Assembly (NCBI GenBank): GCA_964226685.1
Contig: CAXQRU010000076.1
Location: 1 to 26,506, forward strand
DNA: 26,506 nucleotides
Direction of reading: 5' to 3'
Source: CAXQRU01 sp964226685
GTDB taxonomy: Bacteria; Pseudomonadota; Gammaproteobacteria; Pseudomonadales; Cellvibrionaceae
The stretch's first letter is position 1. The number at the start of each line of letters is the position of its first letter. Both the position numbers and the translations under genes were made by a program. Of the stretch, positions 1-8,982 are shown piece by piece. The notes under the pieces were generated by a model. It had not been told where the DNA came from, ran no database searches, and saw only the letters and a list, made by a program, of their open reading frames with translations.

Positions 1-22
1 CAGACGTGTGCTCTTCCGATCT
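1..22. other. Illumina adapter remnant (left end)
   Basis: The first 22 bases match the 3' end of the TruSeq read-2 adapter, ending in GCTCTTCCGATCT. This is library sequence, not genomic DNA. The organism's sequence starts at about 23. The open reading frame on the minus strand runs into it, so the permease gene is cut here by the library. Confidence 0.97.
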
Positions 23-860
23 CGGACATTGCTAAAAACTCCCCAACATCAACGCGGTTATAAGCAATGGCCAAAAAAATAAATAGGCCTATCAATACTA
101 TAGAGAGTAAGCGTTGAATACGCTCAGAATTATCTGAGCTGGTCGCAATGGATAAACTGCCTATATTTAAACAAAAGATCGTCACCAAAGAAACAATCAT
201 CAAAAAGTATAACCAGCCTAGAAAAGTCGTTGTCTCTAGCATTCTTGAAAAAGACGAATCAAAGGAGATAACACCTAAGAAAACAAACAAGCCAAAGATA
301 TAGCCAATAATGAGCAAGGACTTGAACCAAGTGGGTGTATTGGAAACACCAACGAAAAAAGCACTCGCTACACTAGACAACGTAATGATCAGCATGAAGA
401 CCATCAGATCTTCAACCAAATTGACACTACCAAATAGATAACGAAGAATCATATATGGAAGAATCGATATAGAAATCAAAATAATCTGAAAGAAGATGGA
501 AACCCATTTCCCCCAAATAATATTCCACGTACTCAAATGGGTAAGCTGAATTAACTCCAAGGTGTTAGCATGGCTCTCACTACTGATGGCCCATAAACCT
601 CGAAGTGGCATAATGATGAGTAACTTAATTCCCACCATAAACCAAAACAATTCATTCATCGTATCGGCAGGAGTGGAGAAAGTATACTCATTACGGTTAT
701 TTAAGAAAGCGTTATACTCTATCAGTATCAAACAAAAAAACACTACCATAGATACTTGAAACAGTATGAACAAAATCGTAAATAGCTTTTTCTTTAAGCC
801 TTGGCGTAACTCCTTAACGAGCATTGGGCTAAACCAATCTGGAAAATCAGCTTTTATCAT
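23..860 (-). CDS. ABC-2 type transporter permease, 3'-truncated by the fragment end
   Basis: About 279 codons are open from the ATG at 860 to the adapter with no stop, so the C-terminus is missing. The translation starts MIKADFPDW and is very hydrophobic, with roughly six or seven membrane segments (about residues 26-47, 68-85, 120-140, 155-175, 185-207, 217-240 and 260-276). A loop with SSESHANTLELIQLTHLS followed by IIWGKW resembles the E-x-x-x-G-T-L-E-L-L pattern and the 'GK' segment of GldF/NosY-type ABC-2 permeases. The start overlaps the ATPase stop as ATGA and has an AGGAGG site 7 bases upstream, so translation is probably coupled. It should form the membrane channel for the ATPase encoded at 857-1801. 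The substrate is unknown. Confidence 0.8.
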
Positions 861-1801
861 GACTGTCCCTCCTGCTGATTCAACATATCGATAAAGACAT
901 CTTCAATTTTTCGGCTAACCCTATGGAAATCAACCACTCTAATACCCGCATCAATCATCTGTTTTAATTGCTGCGCTAGCTGCTCGGCCTCAAGTGAATC
1001 AAAACGTGCCAAAACACTATTATTACTTTCACTGACAAATGACCAAAGAGCTTGGCATTCTAGCCAATTTTTTAGTGCCTCATTGCTTCCTAGAGTCATA
1101 ATATTAAAATCCAGATGCGGTTGTTGCCCATGATCTAAACTATCGGTAGCGCCTTGGTGAATAATTTTGCCCTTGTCAATAAACAAGAGCGAATCACACA
1201 TTTCCGTTAACTCACTTAAAATGTGAGAACTGATAAAAATGGTTTTATTTTCTTTAGCTAACAGTAGCACCAGATTTTTTAATTCCACACGAGCTTTTGG
1301 ATCTAGCCCTGCTGCTGGTTCATCTAAGATCAAAATATCGGGGTCATGTAATAGCGTACGACCAAAGAAAAGCCGCTGGGCCATACCTTTGGATAAACCA
1401 TTAATAGGGCGATTAGCCATCACATCCAAATCAGTGAACGACATGACCTCCTGTAAACGCTTGGCCCTCTCTTGCCCCTTGAGCAGATATGCCCTGGCAT
1501 AAAAATCTAGGTACTCTATCACTGAGACATTGTCATAGGTGCCGTAGCTATCGGGCATCCAGCCAATAGAACGGCGCACGGTTTGAGCATGTTCTCGGGT
1601 ATCCATGCCATTAATGGAGACACTACCGCTATCGGGCATATCTAATGACGCCATCAATCTCATCGTGGTGGTTTTACCGGCGCCATTGGCGCCAATAAAA
1701 CCCACCACCTGACCTCGCTCTATAGAAAATGAAACGCCGTTTAAAGCTCTAACACCATCAAACTCTCTGACAAGATTTTTTACTTCAACAATCGGTGTCA
1801 T
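857..1801 (-). CDS. ABC transporter ATP-binding protein (GldA/NosF-like)
   Basis: A 314-residue ABC ATPase that would power the adjacent ABC-2 permease. Walker A is GANGAGKT at residues 37-44, the signature is LSKGM at 136-140 (Gly-Gly-Gln of LSGGQ changed to Lys-Gly-Met, common in this subfamily), Walker B is DILILDEP ending near 162, and the H-loop is FISSHIL. About 90 residues follow the nucleotide-binding domain, as in exporter ATPases of the GldA/NosF/CcmA group. I chose the ATG at 1801 (MTPIVEVKN) over the longer frame that begins at 1861: it has GGAGA upstream, fits the family N-terminus, and overlaps the preceding stop as ATGA. Third from last in transcription order of a five-gene overlapping set is the 557-residue protein; this gene directly follows it. 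Confidence 0.9.
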   Translation of the reverse strand: MTPIVEVKNLVREFDGVRALNGVSFSIERGQVVGFIGANGAGKTTTMRLMASLDMPDSGSVSINGMDTREHAQTVRRSIGWMPDSYGTYDNVSVIEYLDFYARAYLLKGQERAKRLQEVMSFTDLDVMANRPINGLSKGMAQRLFFGRTLLHDPDILILDEPAAGLDPKARVELKNLVLLLAKENKTIFISSHILSELTEMCDSLLFIDKGKIIHQGATDSLDHGQQPHLDFNIMTLGSNEALKNWLECQALWSFVSESNNSVLARFDSLEAEQLAQQLKQMIDAGIRVVDFHRVSRKIEDVFIDMLNQQEGQS

Positions 1802-3471
1802 TGCTGCTCTCCATTCATTGGGGTCCATTGGCCAGTGTATATCACAGCCCCTCCTAGCCAATCGATACTATCCAAGGTATCTGATAGAGCTGAGTCATTT
1901 GTATTATTGCTATAAGCATAAAAATAACCCGGCGTATTGCCAAGTTGCCGTACTTGTCGTTTTAAGCTCTCACTAACAACCAAGTTTTTCATCCATACAT
2001 TAAATTTGTTCTCTTTAGAAGCTGACATCATGGTTTTTTGCCCTTTGTTCAAGCCAACCAACTCCCAATAATCACCTCGCTCGTCAATCAAAAAAACATG
2101 ATCGAAAGCAGCATCAATGCTCGACAAAATTTCGCCAGAATTAGAGTCAAACATCAACTCAGTTCGAGTCGTCTCACTTCTTTGTAAATACATATCTTGA
2201 AGGCTTCTACTGGAAAACCAATCGCCTGAATAGTACTCACCCTCAATAGAGAGCTGCTTTTTATTTTCCTCCACAGCAAGGACAGTTTCTTCTTTTAAAT
2301 CAAAGCTCCTTGACAATAAAAGACCCGTCCTGCTTATATGTTGTTCAAACACCCATTGGTGATTATTGTGACTATCTAATAGTACCAAACCATGCCTCAT
2401 GCCTTTACCACCCGTTCCATCGGACAAAATAATAATCAAAAACAAAGTAATACTCGCACCCACAGAGAGTAAAGGCACCGTCCAAAATAAACGATGACGA
2501 CGCTCTCTATCTGCTAGTTTAAGGAGATTAACCGGGCCTATTAAAATACCAAATATCAATAAAAATAAAATAACCGTCGCCAATGGAAATTCTAAGCCAA
2601 CAATATCTTGATATTCAGGGGTATTGATATAAGCGTTACCAATCTCAAAAAAATGACGATATAAACCATCAGTTTGGCTCAATACTATTCTATCAATAAT
2701 TGCATTTTCGTTAGAAGCAATATGAGATACTCCCCCAAGTCCTTCTCCCATAGCTGGAATCAAATTGTAGGGATCACCATCAGACAACACATTTTGAGAG
2801 CTAACAATATACAAATTACCACCAGCCAATATCCATTGATGGATGACGTCTTGCTGTGCTTTCCGTAACTGCTCCCACTCAACTAAGGACATCCAAGCAC
2901 TTTTGACCCCCATCCAAGCCCTGATATCAGCAGGCATAGCAGAGAATTCGACTAAACTGCCTCTTACACCGCCTGACAATCTCGTTTCTAATTCCCTCCA
3001 TATCGGTGAGCCAATCGTCTCGCTCACCAAAGTAAAAGGTCTGTTGGACGCATAACCAGAATCGATAAATCGGTAATAACTCTCGAAATCATTACTACTA
3101 CTGACTTCAATACTAAAACTACTGTCTATACTAATTGGAATATAATGCCAAGCCCTATAGGTCTCTTTTTCATTCACGGTAATCGGTAGTTTGATGTTAA
3201 TATTTCTAGCGGTATATCGATCACTATCCTTAAACGTGAATTCCCAAGTATCCTCTTTTGATTTATTTTTGATAGAAATTTCTACCGGTAAAAAACCACC
3301 GGTATTGGGCAGCGTTTCCATTGGACTGATGATTTCAACCTCGACTCTGGAATTATCAAGTAGTTTTACTCGATTTTTTACTTGAGTAGATGTATACACT
3401 TCGGCTTGAACAAGCGGTGATAACAAACAACTCATCACCATCAATGAGACTATTCTGATTAGCTGGCTCAT
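1798..3471 (-). CDS. Secreted/membrane protein with amidotransferase-like region and two TM helices
   Basis: A 557-residue protein I cannot assign to a named family. It has a signal peptide (residues 1-23, ending VQA-E). A beta-rich segment follows (about 40-120). Next is an alpha/beta region (about 170-230) with a W-M-G pair and GGNLYIVSS, which resembles the class I glutamine-amidotransferase-like fold found in auxiliary subunits of ABC systems such as GldG. Two membrane helices lie at about 293-315 and 329-350, followed by a beta-rich C-terminal domain. No catalytic Cys-His pair is evident, so a binding or scaffold role is more likely than catalysis. It overlaps both neighbours by ATGA. 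Inference: periplasmic adaptor between the MoxR ATPase side and the ABC exporter. Confidence 0.8.
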   Translation of the reverse strand: MSQLIRIVSLMVMSCLLSPLVQAEVYTSTQVKNRVKLLDNSRVEVEIISPMETLPNTGGFLPVEISIKNKSKEDTWEFTFKDSDRYTARNINIKLPITVNEKETYRAWHYIPISIDSSFSIEVSSSNDFESYYRFIDSGYASNRPFTLVSETIGSPIWRELETRLSGGVRGSLVEFSAMPADIRAWMGVKSAWMSLVEWEQLRKAQQDVIHQWILAGGNLYIVSSQNVLSDGDPYNLIPAMGEGLGGVSHIASNENAIIDRIVLSQTDGLYRHFFEIGNAYINTPEYQDIVGLEFPLATVILFLLIFGILIGPVNLLKLADRERRHRLFWTVPLLSVGASITLFLIIILSDGTGGKGMRHGLVLLDSHNNHQWVFEQHISRTGLLLSRSFDLKEETVLAVEENKKQLSIEGEYYSGDWFSSRSLQDMYLQRSETTRTELMFDSNSGEILSSIDAAFDHVFLIDERGDYWELVGLNKGQKTMMSASKENKFNVWMKNLVVSESLKRQVRQLGNTPGYFYAYSNNTNDSALSDTLDSIDWLGGAVIYTGQWTPMNGEQQ

Positions 3472-4490
3472 TTTATTTTTGCCGCCTGTAGAGTAGATGG
3501 CTTCTGAGAAGGCTGTACGGGCACTTCCGCCAATAAGGCCCGAACCACATCTTTACAAGTCGTGCCTGCCAAACGAGCTTGATAAGCTAACTGTATGCGA
3601 TGCTCAAGAACCGAAGCCGCCACGGCTTGTACATCTTCAAAGCTAGCATTCGTTCTACCTTCAGTTAAAGCACGAGCTTTAGCCGCCGCCGCTAGAGCTA
3701 AAGCCGCACGGGGGCTTGCGCCATACTTAGTAGTCGCTGAGGCTTCGGACTCACCAGGATGGGTGGCATTAACCAAACGAGCAATATAATTAGCCACGAC
3801 TTCTGGCAAATAAATGGCTCTAGCAGAGGAAATAAGTTCCACCAATTGGCTTTTATCCAACACTGGTTCAACTTGTGGATCCTGGCCAATGTCTCTATTT
3901 AAAATAATTTTTTCTAATACCTCAACCGGGTTTCTATCGATAAAAATTTTAAAGAGGAAACGATCCAGCTGCGCCTCAGGTAGCGGATAAGTACCTTCCA
4001 ACTCGATGGGATTTTGGGTGGCGATTACAAAAAATGGTTCAGGCAAAGAATGCGTCTCTCCCATCACCGTCACAATACCCTCTTGCATACCCTGCAATAA
4101 TGCCGACTGAGTTTTTGGAGAAGCGCGGTTAATTTCGTCGGCCAACACAATATTGGCAAACAACGGCCCTGGCTGAAAGACAAACTGCCGCTCTCCTCCT
4201 TTCTCTTGTAGCAATGGGTTTCCAGTAATATCACCTGGGAGTAAATCTGGTGTAAATTGCACCCTTTGAGAATCTAAGCCCAGAGCCGTCGATAAACCTT
4301 TAACAATGGCCGTTTTACCGAGTCCTGGCAAACCCTCTAGCAAAATATGACCGCGCGATAGAATCCCGATAATGATCAAATCAATCAACGCTTCTTGCCC
4401 AAACAAAACCTGATGTAAACTTTTTTTGAGTAAGTTGATTTTTTCTTTTGCCGCTTGTGCAGTCTCTGTACTTAAAGGTTGATTGTTCAT
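3468..4490 (-). CDS. MoxR-family AAA+ ATPase
   Basis: A 340-residue AAA+ ATPase of the MoxR group, which act as chaperones that mature or regulate partner complexes, often in the envelope. The visible motifs are Walker A GLPGLGKT at about 53-60, Walker B IVLADEINRA with the Asp-Glu pair at 118-119, sensor 1 ATQNPIE at 157-163, and AQLDRFLF at about 173-180 carrying the arginine-finger region. The length is typical of MoxR. The ATG at 4490 overlaps the stop of the upstream gene as ATGA. MoxR genes usually sit next to DUF58 and vWA/Bat proteins, but here the partners are a Gln-rich membrane protein and an ABC exporter, and no DUF58 gene is present. Confidence 0.92.
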   Translation of the reverse strand: MNNQPLSTETAQAAKEKINLLKKSLHQVLFGQEALIDLIIIGILSRGHILLEGLPGLGKTAIVKGLSTALGLDSQRVQFTPDLLPGDITGNPLLQEKGGERQFVFQPGPLFANIVLADEINRASPKTQSALLQGMQEGIVTVMGETHSLPEPFFVIATQNPIELEGTYPLPEAQLDRFLFKIFIDRNPVEVLEKIILNRDIGQDPQVEPVLDKSQLVELISSARAIYLPEVVANYIARLVNATHPGESEASATTKYGASPRAALALAAAAKARALTEGRTNASFEDVQAVAASVLEHRIQLAYQARLAGTTCKDVVRALLAEVPVQPSQKPSTLQAAKIK

Positions 4491-5743
4491 TGGAAATAAC
4501 TCTCGATAATTGCTTGTTCTTGCGGGGTAAAGGTATCAACCCAGACGGACTCCCCGCCCTGGCCAACTTCAGAAATCGTACCACCAGCTTGGAGTCTTTC
4601 TTGGATCTCCTGCTCGTGCTCATCTTTTGACAAACCCACTAGTTGTCCTAACGCGGCTTGACTCAGATCATCGTTTGAGACGGTTTCAAGTTGCGCACTT
4701 TCACCATAACTCTCTCGACCATTTAATTGAATAGGTTCCGTACCTGGCCCTCGCTGTACTTCAGAGCCACCTGGAGAAGTTTCTGTTCTCGAACTCATAT
4801 TTTGTTGAGATGATGAGGGTGCAGGCAGACTTTGTTTGGCTTGCTCCAACTCATCGAGCATTTGCTGTAATTGTTGCTGGCTAGCCATTCCATTAGACTG
4901 AAGTTGTTGTTGAACTTCTTTGAGCTGATCCATTAACGGCTGGTTTAAAGGAAATTGTCCACCAGCCATTTGTTCTATGGCCTGCTTGAGCCCTAACTCC
5001 GACTCAGGCTTTTGCCCAGATTTTTGAAGCGCTAGCTGACTACTGGCCATATCGATTGATTGATGCAAGTTATCTAACGCCGACTGAGTTTGCTGTTTTA
5101 ATGTATCAGTCGCCTCCAATGTGCCGTGCTGATACCAAGTTTGGGCCTCTTGCTGAGTTAACTGTCCCACTTTTTCAGCAAATTCTTTTACCGCTTGCTC
5201 CTGCACAACCTGCTCCTGCTCCAAAGTCTGCAACCAGTTTTCCAATTGCACCATATTGGGAGGTTTTGCAGTTGGAGTCTCTACATCAATGGTTTGACTG
5301 AGGGGAATATAGTAAGCAAGAGCCATAAGCGCGAATGCCGCAACGGGTAACGACAACACATTTGCCCAGCGCCACTGCATAATCGGTTGAAATTTTTGAG
5401 GTTCAGGCCAATCGGCTCTAGCTAATGAGGCGGCCGTCAGCGCATTATTAAAGCCCAAGTGATACTCTAGTTCGGCGCAAGCTAAGGGCGTTGAAAAAAA
5501 GTGCCTGCGAGACACCCAAAACGCCAGCAAAAGAACGGCGCAAAAAACAATGAGTACTGTAGGGAGAATATAGGCAAATTGATAGCCGCGCCCCAATAGC
5601 AACAAGGGGCACATGACAAGGGCTGCAATCAAAAAATATTGATTGAAAAATTGTATAAAAAAACCAAAATTGTATTGATATCGCAAGCGGCTAATTTGGC
5701 CTTGCCAATAACGCTTAGCCGCGTTGTCAGTCGCTTGATCCAC
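4487..5743 (-). CDS. Membrane-anchored Gln-rich helical protein, DUF4175-like
   Basis: A 418-residue protein, first gene of the MoxR/ABC operon. Hydrophobic segments lie at about residues 28-50, 55-76 and 130-148. They are followed by a long charged and Gln-rich helical, probably coiled-coil region (about 165-310), a Ser/Gly-rich linker with RGPGTEP, and a compact C-terminus ending in FTPQEQAIIESYFQ. This layout resembles large DUF4175-type proteins encoded beside MoxR genes, but I am not certain of the family. The start is a GTG at 5743 with GAGGG 8 bases upstream. The stop overlaps the MoxR start. Likely an inner-membrane substrate or partner of the MoxR ATPase. Confidence 0.75.
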   Translation of the reverse strand: MDQATDNAAKRYWQGQISRLRYQYNFGFFIQFFNQYFLIAALVMCPLLLLGRGYQFAYILPTVLIVFCAVLLLAFWVSRRHFFSTPLACAELEYHLGFNNALTAASLARADWPEPQKFQPIMQWRWANVLSLPVAAFALMALAYYIPLSQTIDVETPTAKPPNMVQLENWLQTLEQEQVVQEQAVKEFAEKVGQLTQQEAQTWYQHGTLEATDTLKQQTQSALDNLHQSIDMASSQLALQKSGQKPESELGLKQAIEQMAGGQFPLNQPLMDQLKEVQQQLQSNGMASQQQLQQMLDELEQAKQSLPAPSSSQQNMSSRTETSPGGSEVQRGPGTEPIQLNGRESYGESAQLETVSNDDLSQAALGQLVGLSKDEHEQEIQERLQAGGTISEVGQGGESVWVDTFTPQEQAIIESYFQ

Positions 5744-5825
5744 TGCTAACCCTCAAAACCTGGTGAGCTCACAATACTAGCACAAGATTCAAGGGTAAAT
5801 GTGAACTCAAGGTGAAATTTACTGG
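5744..5825 (-). promoter_or_regulatory. Upstream region of the MoxR/ABC operon
   Basis: This 82-base gap must hold the promoter if the five-gene operon is transcribed independently of DUF805. The minus strand shows a poor sigma70-like pair (TTTACC, 17-base spacer, TATTGT). A perfect 10-base palindrome, GTGAGCTCAC, lies at 5762-5771 just after that -10 and could be an operator. Both calls are weak pattern matches. Confidence 0.25.
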
Positions 5826-6359
5826 TTACTTAGGACAGCGTCCATACTGATTCGCAATAGGAACACTATCCATCGCCAACAACACAATTAAGTAAATAAA
5901 GGCAATTAGGCTGACCACCCCCAACAGCGGAGCAACAATCGAAAATAAGGGGGAAAAGATTAAATGCAAAGGAGCAAGCATCGACAACAAGGGAACAATA
6001 GCCGAAGTTAATACTAGAAGAACCCATGCTCCACTTAGACCAACATCATGTAATCGTCTAAACGTCACAGCCAAAGCCGGCAGAAAAGCAAATAACTCAT
6101 ACAATGAGCTTAGAATCCCAATTTTGAGGCCGTAACTATAATTAACGGTATATATTAACCCCATTGAGACCTCCGCAAGTGATATGGCCATGCCAATAAG
6201 AACACTGAATAACACAAACATCCAATATTCTTTTCGACGAGCACGACCACTGAATGTCACGTAATTGCGAATGCATCTTAAATACCAACCAAATCCATTT
6301 TCTTCGTGGATGGACGGTGAAGCATCACCTGATGGTGGGGTGTAATGAAACCCAGACAT
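5826..6359 (-). CDS. DUF805 family inner-membrane protein (YhaH/YhaI-like)
   Basis: A 177-residue membrane protein of the DUF805 family, whose function is unknown. The diagnostic features are F-x-G-R-A-R-R-K-E-Y-W at about residues 36-46, the RRLHDVGLSG loop at 101-110 between membrane segments, and a C-terminal NQYG motif. About four hydrophobic segments are visible (48-66, 86-100, 110-130, 135-163). The ATG at 6359 has AGGAG about 5 bases upstream. It lies 84 bases after parE and 82 bases before the MoxR operon on the same strand, so read-through in either direction is possible. DUF805 genes are often scattered, and I see no functional link to either neighbour. Confidence 0.88.
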   Translation of the reverse strand: MSGFHYTPPSGDASPSIHEENGFGWYLRCIRNYVTFSGRARRKEYWMFVLFSVLIGMAISLAEVSMGLIYTVNYSYGLKIGILSSLYELFAFLPALAVTFRRLHDVGLSGAWVLLVLTSAIVPLLSMLAPLHLIFSPLFSIVAPLLGVVSLIAFIYLIVLLAMDSVPIANQYGRCPK

Positions 6360-6443
6360 ACTCCTAACTCCTTTCCTCTATTGGTGTTTTAAAGTCACGA
6401 TCACAATCTATGAACGGCGTTTGACCGCCTAAAACCATTCCAA

Positions 6444-8330
6444 CTAAGCAATATCCGCCAGATTACCTTTCTCTTCCAACCAAGCCTTACGATCAGACGC
6501 ACGTTTTTTCGCAAGCAACATATCGAGCAGGCTATGGGCATTATCTTCGGCGTTCATGGTTAGCTTCACCAAGCGACGAGTATCTGGGTCCATAGTCGTT
6601 TCTCGCAGTTGTAAAGGGTTCATTTCGCCAAGCCCCTTAAAACGCTGAACATTGACTTTGCCACGTTTTTTTTCCGCTTTGATACGGTCTAATACACCCA
6701 GTTTTTCCGACTCATCTAACGCATAGTAAACATCATTACCAATATCGATTCGATACAACGGCGGCATCGCCACATAGACATGCCCTTGATCAACCAAGGC
6801 TGGGAAGTGTCGCACAAACAGAGCACACAACAAAGTGGCGATGTGCAAACCGTCTGAATCGGCATCCGCTAGAATACACACTTTGTGATAGCGCAGATTT
6901 TCTAGATTGGCAACTCCCGGATCGATTCCCAAGGCCACAGAAATATCATGCACTTCTTGGCTCGCCAAAATTTCTTGGCTATCGACCTCCCAAGTATTTA
7001 AGATTTTACCTCTAAGCGGCATGATGGCTTGAAACTCGCGGTTGCGAGCCTGCTTGGCAGAGCCGCCGGCAGAATCTCCTTCCACTAAAAATAACTCACT
7101 ACGCTCTGGCTCACCTGAAGAGCAATCGGCTAATTTCCCTGGTAGAGCTGGGCCTTGGGTGATTTTTTTACGAGCGACCTTTTTACTTGAACGCACCCTA
7201 GATTGCGCATTACTGATGCAGTACTGTGCGATGGCATCGCCCGCTTCGGTATGTTGATTGAGCCACAAGCTAAAGGCATCTTTGGCAACACCTGCAACAA
7301 AGGCAGCCGCCTCCCGAGATGACAAACGCTCTTTGGTTTGGCCAGAAAATTGTGGGTCAGCCATTTTTGAGCTCAAAACATAACAGCAGTTATTCCAAAT
7401 GTCCTCAGGTGCGAGTTTCATGCCTCGAGGCAATAAATTACGGAATTCACAATAATCTCGCATGGCATCGAGCAAACCCGTTCGCAAGCCATTAACATGG
7501 GTTCCACCTTGGGCGGTTGGGATTAAGTTGACATAACTCTCTTGGGTCAGCTCCCCTCCAGCAGGCAACCACTGCACCGCCCAATCTACCGCCTCGTGAT
7601 CACCTTTAAAAACCCCCACAAAAGGCTCAGATGGCAAGCACTCCCAACCATGGGTCGCTTGCATCAAATAATCCTTCAGTCCATCTTCATAAAACCACTG
7701 ATATTGCTCACCATTGACCTCGTCTTCAAAGCTCACCTTGAGGCCGGGACATAACACCGCTTTTGCCCGCAAAATATGACATAAACGGCTCACAGAAAAT
7801 TTGGGCGAATCAAAGTATTGAGGTGCGGGTTTGAAATATACACTGGTGCCGGTGTTGCGTTTACCGCAGGTATCTATCACTTTTAGGTCAGAGGTTTTGT
7901 CTCCATGAGAGAAACCGATATGATGTACTTGGCCATCGCGACGAATGGTCACTTGCACATCCTCAGACAAGGCGTTGACAACGCTCACACCAACACCGTG
8001 CAAACCACCCGAGAATTGATAGTTTTTGTTGGAAAACTTACCGCCCGCATGCAGCGTTGACAAAATCACTTCAACGCCAGGTTTGCCCTGTTCTGGATGC
8101 ATATCAACTGGCATACCTCGACCATTATCCGTCACGGTAACCGCGTGATTCTTGTGTAGCTTAACACTGATTTCGGTGGCATGACCCGCTAATGCTTCGT
8201 CCACACTATTATCGATAACCTCCTGCGCCAAATGATTCGGACGCGTGGTCTCTGTATACATCCCAGGGCGTTTTTTAACAGGGTCAAGACCCGTGAGTAC
8301 TTCAATATCTTCTGCGGAATAGTCGGCCAT
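6444..8330 (-). CDS. parE: DNA topoisomerase IV subunit B
   Basis: The ATPase subunit of topoisomerase IV, which with ParC decatenates daughter chromosomes in the cytoplasm. It has 628 residues; E. coli ParE has about 630. GHKL ATP-site motifs are EVIDNSVDEA at about 37-46 (Asn41), DNGRGMP at 68-74 and GGLHGVGVSVVN at 108-119. TOPRIM metal motifs are EGDSAGG at 417-423 and DADSD at 489-493, and KGLGEM lies at about 565-570. It is ParE rather than GyrB because it is short, lacks the insert of about 170 residues in gammaproteobacterial GyrB, and sits in the yqiA-parE context. parC is not adjacent in this window. The gene begins 55 bases after the yqiA stop and looks intact. Confidence 0.97.
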   Translation of the reverse strand: MADYSAEDIEVLTGLDPVKKRPGMYTETTRPNHLAQEVIDNSVDEALAGHATEISVKLHKNHAVTVTDNGRGMPVDMHPEQGKPGVEVILSTLHAGGKFSNKNYQFSGGLHGVGVSVVNALSEDVQVTIRRDGQVHHIGFSHGDKTSDLKVIDTCGKRNTGTSVYFKPAPQYFDSPKFSVSRLCHILRAKAVLCPGLKVSFEDEVNGEQYQWFYEDGLKDYLMQATHGWECLPSEPFVGVFKGDHEAVDWAVQWLPAGGELTQESYVNLIPTAQGGTHVNGLRTGLLDAMRDYCEFRNLLPRGMKLAPEDIWNNCCYVLSSKMADPQFSGQTKERLSSREAAAFVAGVAKDAFSLWLNQHTEAGDAIAQYCISNAQSRVRSSKKVARKKITQGPALPGKLADCSSGEPERSELFLVEGDSAGGSAKQARNREFQAIMPLRGKILNTWEVDSQEILASQEVHDISVALGIDPGVANLENLRYHKVCILADADSDGLHIATLLCALFVRHFPALVDQGHVYVAMPPLYRIDIGNDVYYALDESEKLGVLDRIKAEKKRGKVNVQRFKGLGEMNPLQLRETTMDPDTRRLVKLTMNAEDNAHSLLDMLLAKKRASDRKAWLEEKGNLADIA

Positions 8331-8385
8331 AATGATTTAGTCGTTATTTAAGTGATGGCTACGTTAGCGAAACGCAACGGGATTT

Positions 8386-8967
8386 TCAAGCACCAGAATG
8401 CTTGGATTCAAACCAGGCAATCGCTTCTGGCAAAAAACGCCTGAAACCTTGAAAGCTGTGATCACCGCCCTCTTCAATGGTGATTCTTGCACCCTGATAG
8501 TACGTGGAGGCCAGGCGATAATCCAGCGTTTCATCGCCTGTTTGCAGCAATACCCAGTAATGACTAGGATTGATTTTGGTAGGACAGTAGCTTAAAAGCT
8601 GCTGACTATGTTCTGCCGTGAGCCAATAAGTATCCTCTGTATGGTAATTTTTGAGCTTTTGATTCTCAAATCTCGGAATCAGCCCCGCCACATCGACAGC
8701 GGGATTAACCAATAATGCCGGCAGCTGGTAACGCTCTGCCATCACCGTTGCCCAAAAACCGCCAAGTGAACTTCCAATCAAATAAACGGGGTCATCTAAG
8801 GACTCAATTAACTGCGTGATTTGTGCGAACGCCTGGTCTGGATACGGTGGCAACATGGGACAATGATAGGGCATATCTGGCCGATGATGCAAAAGCCAAT
8901 CACCCACCTCTTTAGCCTTGAAAGATTGTGGGGAACTCAAAAAGCCATGAAGGTAGATTAAAGTCAC
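8386..8967 (-). CDS. yqiA: YqiA-like alpha/beta-hydrolase esterase
   Basis: A 193-residue serine esterase of the UPF0227/YqiA family. The E. coli homologue hydrolyses short acyl esters, and the physiological substrate is unclear. Motifs are HGFLSSP at residues 7-13 (oxyanion side), the nucleophile elbow GSSLGG with Ser67, an Asp near 145-149 (QTGDETLD) and His170 in GGDHSF, which together make a plausible catalytic triad. It starts with GTG at 8967, 15 bases after cpdA. The order cpdA-yqiA-parE is conserved with E. coli, which supports the assignment. Confidence 0.93.
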   Translation of the reverse strand: MTLIYLHGFLSSPQSFKAKEVGDWLLHHRPDMPYHCPMLPPYPDQAFAQITQLIESLDDPVYLIGSSLGGFWATVMAERYQLPALLVNPAVDVAGLIPRFENQKLKNYHTEDTYWLTAEHSQQLLSYCPTKINPSHYWVLLQTGDETLDYRLASTYYQGARITIEEGGDHSFQGFRRFLPEAIAWFESKHSGA

Positions 8968-8982
8968 ACGATTGCCTGTGAG

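Noticed and set aside
562..759. 65-codon plus-strand open frame
   Set aside because: It is antisense to the continuous permease reading frame, which has clear membrane segments and a perfect ribosome site.
23..5743. Classical MoxR/DUF58/Bat operon
   Set aside because: No vWA MIDAS motif or DUF58-like protein is encoded here; the partners are an ABC ATPase and permease instead.
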